In this document: positions 32,339 to 41,630 of the stretch, piece after piece | How the letters are laid out: every line of letters begins with the position of its first letter | Position numbering within the stretch: the first letter of the stretch is position 1 | From: Foliamicus sp963666765 | GTDB taxonomy: Bacteria; Pseudomonadota; Gammaproteobacteria; Steroidobacterales; Foliamicaceae | NCBI GenBank assembly: GCA_963666765.1 | Contig: OY762933.1 | Coordinates: 992,001 to 1,056,000 of the forward strand | DNA: 64,000 nucleotides | Direction: 5' to 3' | Made by a program: the position numbers and the translations under genes | The notes under the pieces: generated by a model | Database searches by the model: none | What the model saw: only the letters and a program-made list of their open reading frames with translations | What the model was told of the DNA's origin: nothing

Positions 32339-33889
32339 TCAGTCATGGTCGTGCGCCAAGTTCCTGCGTAATTTTATCAAACGGGTCACCTCCAAAGCAG
32401 ATGAACCGCGCCAGCTTTCCTGGAGACAGCATATTCCAGATGAAGCCTGCCGCTGAAGCAGGTCGATTTGTGTCGATTTGCCGCAGTCATCAATACCAAT
32501 TATGTTCACCAGCAGGATGGCTACTCGGGGCATGTAGTTGATTCGGCGGCATCCAGCCAAGCGGAAGGTGCGCATCACGGTGCGTATCTGATCCGGGTTG
32601 ACGACATCGCGGTCGAGCTCCCGAGCGGTGTAGATCACATCCGCATCCTGAGCCTCCCAGCGGCGGCGGCGCGTCAACCGCTCCCGCTTCTCGACCTGCT
32701 GATTCAGCTTGAGTTGGCCCCCGTGCTGGGTCGTCTCGGTCTCGATGACATAGATCTCGTTGCCAACGTTGACGCCGTCGGCGACGGCCTGCTCATGGCC
32801 GTATTCGCTGACCACGTTCTTCTTGAAGAAACCATAGGTGCGGTTGTCCGGCGTCGCGGTCAGACCGATAAGAAAGGAGTCGAAATATTCCAGCACCTGG
32901 CGCCACAGATTGTAAATCGAGCGATGACACTCGTCGATGATTATGAAATCGAAAAACTCGGGTGGAATCTTGCCGCTATAGGCCACCGGCACCGGTTCCT
33001 TGGGCCGAACCATCAGCTCGGCGGGATTGACCTCTTCGACGGCTTCGTCCAACTCCCGGCCCTGCAGGAGCGAGTACATGCGCTGGATCGTGCTGATGCA
33101 GACCTGGCTATCCCTGCTGACAAAGGATGACTTGAGGCGCTGAACGCTGTAAAGCTCGGTGAACTTGCGGTTGTCGTCGCTAGGCATGTAAGCCATGAAC
33201 GCCTGCTCAGCCTGTTCGCCCAGATTCCGGGTATCCACGAGAAACAGGACGCGCTTGGCGTCGGCATGTTTGAGTAGTCGGTAAATCGAGGTGATAGCCG
33301 CGTGAGTCTTGCCCGAGCCGGTGGCCATCTGAATGAGGGCGCGCGGCCGGTTTTCCTTGAAGGATTCTTCCAGCTTTTCTATTGCTTTGATTTGGCATTT
33401 TCTGAGTCCTGCGCGATCCAGGACGGGTAGCCTCTGGAGCCGTGCGCGTAACGAGGTTGGCTTCTCGCGCCACTGTTGCAGCGTCTTTGGCTGTGGGAAG
33501 CAGAATATCTCGCGGGAGCGGGGTCTTGGATCGCGCGTATCCGTGAAACGTGTCAGCACGCCGGTGCTTTCATATACAAACGGCAAAGGCTCCTGATTGT
33601 TCAGCCACTTGAGCTTGGCAGCGGCATAACCACCGGACTGCGCCTCGACCTTCGTGATGTTCTGGCCCCAGGTCTCCGGCTTGGCCTCGATAACGCCAAC
33701 GGCTTTCTTGTTGACAAAGAGAACGTAGTCGGCGGGGCCGATGTCCATTTGATACTCGCGCACGGCGACCCCGGGGCCAGCGCTGAAATCGATTCGGTCT
33801 TTCGACTGCACCTTCCAGCCGGCCCGCTCCAACATCCCGTCGATGTTGTCTCGCGCTGCTTGTTCGGGTGTTTGGTTGGCCTCTGGCAT
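32339..33889 (-). pseudogene. hsdR: HsdR truncated and fused to a thymidylate kinase-like P-loop
   Basis: 516 codons. Residues 1-443 are type I restriction subunit R: nuclease YQMDIGPADYVLFV ... VIEAK (D49, E68, K70), helicase Walker A ATGSGKT (189-195), DECH box (319-322) and TATP. Relatives continue for another ~300-500 residues with the second RecA domain and C-terminal assembly domain; here they are gone. From about 455 comes AILLVNIIGIDDCGKSTQID, the N-terminal P-loop of dTMP kinase-like proteins, followed by sequence that looks out of frame. Translocation and cleavage are not expected. Two unrelated genes were joined here. Confidence 0.8.
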
Positions 33890-34012
33890 TCCTGATTACG
33901 CGGTGACCACTATTGGGATGGTAGGGGTGTAAAGGAAGCGTCCAAGCAGTCCTTGTGCTCTATGGCACACGCCCGTGTGAATTTCGGGGAATACTTGTGC
34001 GGAAAGCTCACT

Positions 34013-35200
34013 TTACGCTGCCACCTGTTGGACCAGTACGTGCTCCCACCAGCTCAAGAGCACATGCCGTGTAATGTAATGAAAGCTATGGAGATTGATT
34101 GGAACATCCTTGGGAATCCATGTCCCACCGGTCGAATATGTTCCGAGACCGACGAACGGCACTTCCGATCCGGGTTCGCCTGGCTTCATCCCAAAGGGCG
34201 GTCTAAACATAGGCTCCGGAAAAGGGATCCCGGCATGCAGTGCGCGCGATCTGTAGTGATAGACCTTCCCGAGAACTTTCCTTAAATTTGACTCCGTCCA
34301 ATCTAACCTACAGCTGCTCCCCTCGGGGCGATCGCGCGGCGGTTCCGGCAGGAATCGCATTACGAAATCGATGAACTTCTTGGTTGCGCCAAGCGTATGT
34401 GCGATTTCATCAGCCACCATTTGAAGATGCTTGCGTCCTCCCACTTCTTCAAGACGCGACGCAAGGTCCGGTTTCACGTTTCTGAGCCTCTCCGACAAAC
34501 TCGACTCCGTTCCGTAGACGTCATTTGCAGCAGTCTCGATTGCTGAGACAAGAAGAAGCCACGCCAGATTCGGTTCTGACTCGGCCAACCATAGTGCCTC
34601 TTGATACGATCTACATGCACGAATCAGCGAAACGTAGCGTGTTGGCTCCATCCTTGGAATTGTTTCCAACCGCTCCAGAAGTTCCAGTGAACGCGAACCT
34701 GCGACTGACGGAAGAATGGGTTGGTTGTTTCGGAACTGCAATATGGGTCTGGGTGCTCGCGCCCACTCGCGTGGTCTACCGTACGGGTCATTGTCAAGTC
34801 CGAATTCTCGCGTTATTCCCCCATTTAGCAACCGAATACCCAGAGAAAGCGAAGCAAGTGCGGTAACCTCATCGGCAAGCTCACCTCCGTGATAAAGCGA
34901 CTCGTCTGTCTTAGACATGTCCGGAATCGACTTGGCCGCGGGCATCTCAGCCCTCAGAACAATCGGTGCATTGATGGTGCCGGTCGTTGAGGGTACGGGG
35001 ACGGTGTTCAAGAATGCGTAAGGGCCGTCCGATGTCCGAAATTCTCCTGTTAGGTGGGCGTCCGAATATAGGATGTACTCGTACATGACCACAGGCGGAT
35101 TTTCGCCAAGGTCTCTCCTCAACTTGAGCCAGTTCAGTTGCGACGGAAGTACTATGGCTTCTTGATCAACGGAAGGCATTTTGTTCTTTTGCACCAACAT
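34013..35200 (-). CDS. HEPN-like protein, candidate abortive infection RNase
   Basis: 395 residues, ATG 35200 (ATG 35179 is an alternative). The C-terminal half looks helical: EPNLAWLLLVSAIETAANDV is a HEPN-type first helix and KVYHYRSRALHAGIPFP contains RSRALH, an Rx4H motif of HEPN RNases. The N-terminal half (residues 1-170) is unrecognised. It lies 279 bp downstream of the PD-(D/E)xK-like gene in the same direction, without another gene between, and could be part of the STAND cluster or a separate unit. Codon use is AT-richer than in core genes, as for its neighbours. Confidence 0.55.
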   Translation of the reverse strand: MLVQKNKMPSVDQEAIVLPSQLNWLKLRRDLGENPPVVMYEYILYSDAHLTGEFRTSDGPYAFLNTVPVPSTTGTINAPIVLRAEMPAAKSIPDMSKTDESLYHGGELADEVTALASLSLGIRLLNGGITREFGLDNDPYGRPREWARAPRPILQFRNNQPILPSVAGSRSLELLERLETIPRMEPTRYVSLIRACRSYQEALWLAESEPNLAWLLLVSAIETAANDVYGTESSLSERLRNVKPDLASRLEEVGGRKHLQMVADEIAHTLGATKKFIDFVMRFLPEPPRDRPEGSSCRLDWTESNLRKVLGKVYHYRSRALHAGIPFPEPMFRPPFGMKPGEPGSEVPFVGLGTYSTGGTWIPKDVPINLHSFHYITRHVLLSWWEHVLVQQVAA

Positions 35201-35479
35201 TGCCCCACATTAGATATTGATCACATTTCTGTACTTTTTCAGCAGGCAGCAGGTCACCGACCGCTTCGAACTGTGTGTACTACCGGGCGAGCCCTTAGGT
35301 GAGACCAAACCACTCGTTGTGGCGGTCGCTCGGCTAAGGGACCTAATGCGGGGCCATAAACTCCCCGGACCCTTTTGCGTCATCCTCAATGATGAAGACC
35401 GGTCATCTACCACCAGACCCAAGCGACCAACGGTCGATTTTAGTCCACGTAACGGTGGTAGTGAGGGTGCCGCGAGAAA
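35201..35479. other. Intergenic stretch between HEPN-like and PD-(D/E)xK-like genes
   Basis: A plus-strand frame from 35217 reads MITFLYFFSRQQVTDRFELC and LVVAVARLRDLMRGHKLPGP, which is somewhat protein-like but has no recognised family and runs antisense into the next gene. I see no terminator or promoter that stands out. Confidence 0.35.
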
Positions 35480-36526
35480 CTACACAAATGCCTGCACGGC
35501 AGAAGGGACTGTGGAGCCGAAAGTGTATTGGGGGAAACCAAAACGACCGAAAACACATGGAGAGACAGACTGCTTGGCATGCGGATTGTGATAGACATGC
35601 AGATTCGCAACAATATTCTCGGAATTGGCTTGGGCAACGGAATCCAAAGCAGAGTCCTCTTTCGATGCAAGACTAAGAACAGCAATCGCGCTCAGAATCT
35701 CATTGCGGTCATGCGGTGCCCGGCGGCGATTCTCCTTGCGAGAAGTACCGATATGGGAGCCATCGCTAGCGGCGATATGTACGACCATGTGGCCTTCCAG
35801 GACTGCAGCTATGTTTTCAGGGTCGGCATGCCGAAGTCCGCAGGGATCAATGACTCCCAGAATAGCTGGACCTTCGCCATGCTGATCTAGGAACGATCGA
35901 AGCTGGGAACGAGATGAGTTCACGGCCTTGGCGAGGCGGTGGCCGATTTCGTCATTCCTCACGTCACTGTACCCCCGGTCCTTAAGGAGCCGTGCATCCT
36001 CTCGTTCCTGCTCGTTGCGCGAGAACTCCTTCAACTCGATAGGAACAATCTTCTCGCCAAGGGCAATCGTGAAATCGGGAGTTGGCGCAGGACCTTCGGG
36101 GACACGTCTACAGCCTGTTCGGGCCGCGATCATGTATTGGTAAAAGAGGCACTCCGATTTGGTCAAATTCAAGGTACGCGCTCGTTGCAGGTAAGTGTCC
36201 GAATCCATGGAAGGCAAATGAAATACCTGGGCCGAGATCTGGAGCGTAGCGGTTAACTTGAGTTGGTCGCCGGGCCAGTCGAAGCTCCAGTTTTCGGAAG
36301 GACAAAGCGTCCTGATATGAAAAGATTGATTTTCGGAACATGCGTCCAAGCGAAGAATGTAGGGGGAGTTATTTTGGACAACCCACTTGCCCTGGTGAAG
36401 TTCAATCAGTTCCGTCCTGCGGTTTGGCGGCAGCGAGCAATAGCGATGAATTATTCCCGCAGGAGTAACGGCTGCAATATCGAGGCCGGAAAGGCGCTGG
36501 TACGCAACGGCAATCGGATCGAGCAT
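35480..36526 (-). CDS. PD-(D/E)xK-like protein of unknown function
   Basis: 348 residues from ATG 36526 (MLDPIAVAYQRLSGLDIAAV). The segment PTPDFTIALGEKIVPIELKE (residues 149-168) fits a PD-(D/E)xK nuclease core, with Asp151, Glu164 and Lys166 as the candidate metal and catalytic residues. No other domain recognised. It follows the STAND gene by 77 bases on the same strand and is likely co-transcribed. The frame extends upstream to 36628, overlapping the STAND 3' end, so a coupled start is possible. Confidence 0.55.
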   Translation of the reverse strand: MLDPIAVAYQRLSGLDIAAVTPAGIIHRYCSLPPNRRTELIELHQGKWVVQNNSPYILRLDACSENQSFHIRTLCPSENWSFDWPGDQLKLTATLQISAQVFHLPSMDSDTYLQRARTLNLTKSECLFYQYMIAARTGCRRVPEGPAPTPDFTIALGEKIVPIELKEFSRNEQEREDARLLKDRGYSDVRNDEIGHRLAKAVNSSRSQLRSFLDQHGEGPAILGVIDPCGLRHADPENIAAVLEGHMVVHIAASDGSHIGTSRKENRRRAPHDRNEILSAIAVLSLASKEDSALDSVAQANSENIVANLHVYHNPHAKQSVSPCVFGRFGFPQYTFGSTVPSAVQAFV

Positions 36527-36603
36527 TAGGTATGGGTGCTCTGGTTTCCTTCGCGTTGACCCCTTGTCAAGAGCATCCAGAGTCCCTGATCCCCGTCCGC
36601 GTC

Positions 36604-38142
36604 TCAAACGACCGTCAAGCGGTCGCACTCGGCCTGCAGCAGCGTCAAGTGCACGTATACGAGATCGAGGACATCCTCGCTATCATGTGCGCCAATGGCA
36701 TGATGAGGGGTCATGCAAAGGGGGGCTTCGACTGGTTGGCCGGAGTTGACGGCCCTGGCTTCCCCCCCAAGTCGAATCCAATTCCGGTTCAGATAGTTCA
36801 ATGCAAGTGCGAAGTGCTCCGTGTCCTTCCGCTCGGACGCCTCCGCGACTTCTGTCATTCTGTTCGTGAAGGTATCGAGGGCGCGGGAGAGGATGTTGCT
36901 CTCATCAGGATGCAGACTTTGTATTCCTCGGGCGTTGATTATTGCAGAAGCTTGCAGGCACGCTTCGACGGCTTCGTCGAACTTCTTCAAGAGCGTTGAC
37001 GAGTGCATGGGCTGATCAATGGTGTCGGCCCATTCGCGGGCGAATTCCTGGTCGGGTAGCGGAATGTGTGAAGTAGGGATCAACGCCAGAGACGCCAGAA
37101 TCTTGCCATTCACAGCCGGAACCGCTCTGAACGGCCAATCGTTAGCGAGTTTTTGCGCGGCAACGGATAGAAGTTCTTCCACGATCGGCAACCACTGCTC
37201 GGCAAGATCTTCAACTTCAACGACGATCGCAACCTCTCTAGCCGGCCAATAGGGGCTGTCCATCTCATCCACGGGTCGCGACAAGCAGCGCACTTTCCAT
37301 CCTCGGGAAGCAAGCGCACTTTCCAGTTTGCGCAAGCGATCGGTGAAGCGACGCTCTGCATGCATGCGACAGCGCCGCGCGGAAGCTCTGACGGCATTGC
37401 TGGCGCGTGTCTTTTTCGCCACCTTGACAATACGGGCCATCATCACCGGCGTGCTCTTTTCTGCCATCTCATGGAGGATGAAAGAAACGTCGCGGAGGCG
37501 GTCCGCAAGCTTGCGGAGATCGGCTAGTGGCGGCGTAGACAGTGTGCGCCATATGGCCGAGTGATAATGCTCTTGAGCTTGACCGTGCAAATTGCCCGCA
37601 AACGTAGCGATGGCCTTCACCGTCTCAAGCTTGGACATGCGGCCGACAAGATTGCCCAAGATGCCCGTCAGCAGGGCGCCAAGCGTCTCGCTGGTTCCGG
37701 CGCTAACTGGTTCAGTCATTGTGGAAGGAGCAGTTTCAGGCGCAGCATAGGACAACGCGTTGACGGCGTTGAGGATACGGTTGATCTCGGAAGCGAGCGC
37801 ATCGGCGTTCGGGATGCGCTTCCCCTTGATCCATGATTCGGAAAAGGATCGGAAGACTCTCTCCGTTTTGCGAACATGGTCTGCCATCTGGCGTGTGTAG
37901 TCGGTCAGGCTGTAGGCTGCGGATCTGGCAAGCAAAATCTGCCGGAATGCAACGTTCCATGCGACACGTGTCTTGGACGGCAAATTCGCCCTCGGGATGT
38001 CCTTGGACCACATCTCGCGGTCCCCTACGGCTATCACCTGCCCGATCGGGTTGACGGCATCGCACGCCGCCGCGTCGGACTCGGGCGAGATCCCGATCAA
38101 TATCTCGCAAATTTCGCAAACGGTCTCGTGCGGGTCGGACTG
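36604..38142 (-). CDS. C-terminal sensor-like part of the interrupted STAND protein
   Basis: In the same frame as the gene upstream and separated from it only by the TAG at 38143-38145. Reading on directly after that stop gives QSDPHETVCEICEILIGISP, which continues the helical pattern without a break. An internal start at 38100 (ATT/ATG-type, MIGISPESDAA) would cut into that continuous region. The part is about 512 residues, largely helical, with no family recognised; in STAND ATPases this region senses the phage trigger. The likely original protein is about 1288 residues (40470 to 36604). Confidence 0.7.
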   Translation of the reverse strand, partial: QSDPHETVCEICEILIGISPESDAAACDAVNPIGQVIAVGDREMWSKDIPRANLPSKTRVAWNVAFRQILLARSAAYSLTDYTRQMADHVRKTERVFRSFSESWIKGKRIPNADALASEINRILNAVNALSYAAPETAPSTMTEPVSAGTSETLGALLTGILGNLVGRMSKLETVKAIATFAGNLHGQAQEHYHSAIWRTLSTPPLADLRKLADRLRDVSFILHEMAEKSTPVMMARIVKVAKKTRASNAVRASARRCRMHAERRFTDRLRKLESALASRGWKVRCLSRPVDEMDSPYWPAREVAIVVEVEDLAEQWLPIVEELLSVAAQKLANDWPFRAVPAVNGKILASLALIPTSHIPLPDQEFAREWADTIDQPMHSSTLLKKFDEAVEACLQASAIINARGIQSLHPDESNILSRALDTFTNRMTEVAEASERKDTEHFALALNYLNRNWIRLGGEARAVNSGQPVEAPLCMTPHHAIGAHDSEDVLDLVYVHLTLLQAECDRLTVV

Positions 38143-38145
38143 CTA
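38143..38145 (-). other. In-frame TAG interrupting the STAND gene
   Basis: Context GAG ACT TAG CAG TCC. Both flanking frames are open for 2.3 kb and 1.5 kb in the same register. A single C to T change (CAG to TAG) would explain it. Alternatives are a sequencing error, suppression, or programmed readthrough. Confidence 0.85.
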
Positions 38146-40470
38146 AGTCTCGGAAATCTGGTGCCAATTGGATCTGACAGTACGGCCATGCCGGCCATCG
38201 GATTCTATTTCGGGAGGTGTGGTCCACGGGATCTGGCGGCTGAAGAGATCGAACATGGCGTCCTCTCCTCCGAGCGTTTCGATCATACTGCTGGCCAAGT
38301 CCCGATCAATGAGGTGCGCGGTCGACAGTAGTCTCGCAAGCTGACGAATGTCCGGTTCGCCTTCGGCCAGAAAATCTTGGCGGAATTGGATTCGCATGGG
38401 ATCGCCTCCGCAGATTGGGACAAGAGAGGAGAGCAGCTTGTTCGCTTGCGATATGTTGCTCGGGCCGGGCAGCACGGTTCCCGCAGGGAGATGAGCCAAG
38501 CATTCGGCCCGAAAATCATGCTTGGGCATGTCGCGAAATGCCGAAATTGCGTCTCGCAGGCGGCCCCATTGATCGGATGCCGAGAGCTTTGGAACATCGA
38601 GCAAGGGATCGGCGAAACCGGCGGCAAGTGACCAGTGGGCACGATCCAGGCCATGTCGTTCGAGAATCGACATGAACGACGCGACATGACGATCAAGGGT
38701 TGCAAGTCCCAAACCGGTCAGAATTGCTATCCACTGCTCAATTTGCTCGCTCTTCGCGAGTATGCGCGCAAGTTTGAGGAGCGATTGAGACCCGCTTCGG
38801 TCAACAGCATCGACCAAGAGGGATTGAACGACTCGTGGTAGCGTGTCGGTGGTGGTTGCTGGCAGGCTCTTCCACAGGGAATCTGAGGAACGGAATACGA
38901 TGCCATCATGCGATGCCTGCACGAGGGCAGCCGAGCGCAGCATGTGGAGTCCACCGAGTACGCCCGGACGGCTTTCGCGTACGAGATGTTCGTCGATGAG
39001 CCTCTTCAACGCGCGGTTGGCCTCGTCGGGCGTCAGTTTCAGCAGTTCGATTAGACGGTCGGCTTCTACCTCGCCGCCTTGAGCGCAAAGCACGGCTGAA
39101 CTTCTGATAATCGCGAGTTCGTCTTCCCGGCGGTCACGTTCCCTTTGACGAACCTGGTCCCCGATGACTGTGGCGAGGCGTTGTCCCTGGGTTAACAGGT
39201 GCGTGTATTCGAGCATGAGGCCTTCGGACTGCTCGAAAGGTTCACGCCAGTGGCTCCATCTAGTGGCGCCTTCAATCGCGAGTTTTTTCCAAACGGCGCG
39301 GGCCAGATCTTCATCCAGGGAAATTGAAACGAACTCCGTATCCGAATGATCGGCGATCAGATGTGCGTCCTCCTGCCGTACCGACCCCAGGAGAAACAGA
39401 TCGGGAAGTCCTCTTAGCTCACGGACAAGTACGTCCCAAAGGTCGCTGTTGGCCGATCCCACTTCATCGAAAACCAGGCATAACGGCGCCATTGCAGAGG
39501 GTCGGCGGGCACGGACGCATCGGACGATAGCCTCCGCATCGGACGCAGTGGCGATTCCGGTGATTTGATACGATCGCATTTGCCCGGCCGCTTCCGCGGC
39601 GGCCAGCCAAGTCAAGGCGGATTTTCCCGCGCCAGATGGACCCGATACGAGCACACGGCGTTTCTGCCGGAGCGTTTTGAGAGTGCGCTCGACATCTTTC
39701 GGGCGGTTGAGCACGACACCAGCGGCAACGTGCCCCGCTTTTACTTTCACTCCCTTGTAGAAATCAGGTTCGTTCACGGGGGTTGCGAAATCGACTGGTT
39801 CCAGGGCACCGGACAGGAGGGCGTGCTCAATCGCGGTCGGATCCTCGGCCTCGATCCGTTCAAAGATGCGCCGGTCGACCTCGCTTGGGAAAATCCTGCG
39901 CCGGTCGCGGAAGAGCAAAGACGCGTTTTCCGCAGACGCGTCCGAAACGAGCTGGTAAAGGTCGCTCGCAAGGCCTTGGGCGATGACGGGTGCTACCTGC
40001 AATAGTGTCGAGAGAATCCGGAAAACCTCCTCTTCGGGTTTCTGACAGATGAAGATGTGCCCGGCTTCATCCTCAAAAAGCCGATCGAGTTCGACTACGG
40101 GATTATCGATGTGCGGCTGTTCCAAGATCACTGCGGACCGAATAGCCGGTGCACTCGGGAGTTCTGCGACCCTACTTTCGGCCGATTCGAGTAATGCGGT
40201 CACCTCCGAGTCCCGGAATCCACCGGTCTTTCGAGACTTGGCCTGAAGCCAGATTGTCCGACCGCGAAGTTCTATTACGCAATCGTCCAATCCTTCCGGC
40301 ACAACTGATCCGAGGGGTGTCTGCCCACTCCATTGCCTGAGGAGAATTAGCACGGTGACCCAGTATTGGTACCGAAAGCCTCGGCCGGCCCAAGCGCCCG
40401 AGCGCGATCGCCTCCAGGACTCCAATTCGGAAGGTAGCTGGAACTGACTGGATGTTGGTGTCTCAGTCAC
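38146..40470 (-). CDS. Nuclease-STAND NTPase, N-terminal part (Avs/DUF4297-like)
   Basis: 775 residues from GTG 40470, ending at the TAG at 38143-38145. Residues 30-80 (GFRYQYWV, EGLDDCVIELRGRTIWLQAK) fit the dsDNA endonuclease domain of DUF4297/Cap4-type effectors: Asp62/63 and Gln76-x-Lys78 as in D...QxK. A STAND-type NTPase follows, with Walker A GPSGAGKS (277-284) and Walker B CLVFDEVG (331-338). Helical repeats and winged-helix follow. This architecture (nuclease, STAND, sensor) is that of Avs-type antiphage sensors, where phage protein binding to the C-terminus drives oligomerisation and DNA cutting. The sensor lies beyond the stop. Confidence 0.75.
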
Positions 40471-40748
40471 AGCTGCTCACTCTTATCTAGGCGACCCGCC
40501 TGTTGTTGTACACGCTCGATAAGAGGTTGAAAATAAGGAATAATTTGAAGATATTAGCATGGCAAAAGGTGATCCACAGGTGGCTCAGATTACGGTCGAA
40601 CGCGTACCTGTGCGACGACATTAGCGAATTTTGTGTGATGATGTTTGGCAAAGCCTGCGTGACGAGAATTCACTGGATTTTTTTGTGGGGGATCATTTGG
40701 TTGGCTTGCCGTTTCCCGGCAAACCAGATAAGGGCCGACACGTCCGAG
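40471..40748. other. Upstream region of the STAND gene
   Basis: Locally AT-rich (TTGAAAATAAGGAATAATTT around 40525), suitable for a promoter of the STAND gene on the minus strand, but I cannot pick hexamers with confidence. A plus-strand frame from 40503 looks like non-coding read-through. Confidence 0.4.
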
Positions 40749-41144
40749 CTATTCCCTTGGCCAATCCTTCAGGCTTTGGCGTCCGGCAGAGGTAATTGTG
40801 GCGATCGTCCGGTGAGGATTCACCCAGTCTGCAAGGCCGTCCATTACCAGTTCGTTCATTATTCTGGCACGATGTCGGTGAACTTTTCCTGCTGCTCCCA
40901 TCACCTCTCGGAGCGTCACAAGTCCCTTCTTGTTCCGCGCCATCTCTTCCAACATTTCTCGTGCCGACTGCATTGCTATGCTACGCCCCGCTCTTGTGCG
41001 GGCTTCTTCGTAGGCCTCATTGGTGACGTTTCTCTCCTGTAGCGCAGCATAGTCTCGGCCTCTTCGCGCGGAGTCGCGCCCTTGTAGTCGGCGGATAGGG
41101 CGCGTTCTTCCGCTTGACTGGAAACCCTGTGACAAGGCCCGCAT
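40749..41144 (-). CDS. Hypothetical protein, possible winged helix
   Basis: 131 codons from 41144; a more likely start is ATG 40973 (MQSAREMLEEMARNKKGLVT, 75 residues), since the preceding residues are Arg-rich and low in protein character. The C-terminal part (REVMGAAGKVHRHRARIMNE, LVMDGLADWVNPHRTIATIT) has helix-helix-strand spacing like a winged helix. No family recognised. It lies upstream of the STAND gene on the same strand and could regulate it; speculative. Confidence 0.4.
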   Translation of the reverse strand: MRALSQGFQSSGRTRPIRRLQGRDSARRGRDYAALQERNVTNEAYEEARTRAGRSIAMQSAREMLEEMARNKKGLVTLREVMGAAGKVHRHRARIMNELVMDGLADWVNPHRTIATITSAGRQSLKDWPRE

Positions 41145-41250
41145 TGAGTGCGGCTATGCGGCAATGTATGTATCCCGCCGTGCCCTTGACGGTTTCTACG
41201 TCGATTCACAGGTGAAGTGACACTCGTAGTGACGGGCGCCAGGTGTTCCG

Positions 41251-41448
41251 CTATCCCCTCGTGTCCCAACGTTTCACCAGGTACATGCCGACGAAAAACA
41301 AGATCAAGGGCACGACCAGGCTGAATTGCCAGGAATCGGATTCAATCCACCCCAACGTGACGCCCGCCGACCAGCCGCCTGCGCCGACCATTAGAAAACC
41401 GAGAGCCATCAAAACGTGGCTGTTATGCCGCCATCCGCGTTCCTGCAT
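41251..41448 (-). CDS. Small membrane protein (65 aa)
   Basis: 65 residues with two hydrophobic segments (HVLMALGFLMVGAGGWSAGV and FSLVVPLILFFVGMYLV), charged ends and a C-terminal KRWDTRG. No family recognised. Single gene with intergenic spaces on both sides; 41449-41630 holds nothing I can identify. Confidence 0.5.
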   Translation of the reverse strand: MQERGWRHNSHVLMALGFLMVGAGGWSAGVTLGWIESDSWQFSLVVPLILFFVGMYLVKRWDTRG

Positions 41449-41630
41449 TACCGGTTTCTCCGCATATCCACCGCAGCACCTATGCTACATCAGTGCACGT
41501 TGCCGCGGTCCGGCGAGGGCGTGAATACACCCGACAATCCGCAACCCTCGGTCGGCGCGTCCGGCTTCGCCCGACCGGAAGGCGCATCAGGCATTTGCAT
41601 GGTACAAACGCTATTCTTTGTGTTCCTCGA

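Noticed and set aside
35217..35591. A 124-codon plus-strand frame in the spacer after the HEPN-like gene
   Set aside because: Partly protein-like but without family, ribosome binding site or context, and overlapping antisense to the 35480-36526 gene. Kept only as a remark.
38143..38145. Pyrrolysine at the TAG
   Set aside because: No pyl genes or PYLIS-like element seen in the window, and gammaproteobacteria rarely use it; a point mutation or error is simpler.
40503..41042. A 179-codon plus-strand frame
   Set aside because: Cys/His-rich and antisense to the 40749-41144 frame; no start signal or domain.
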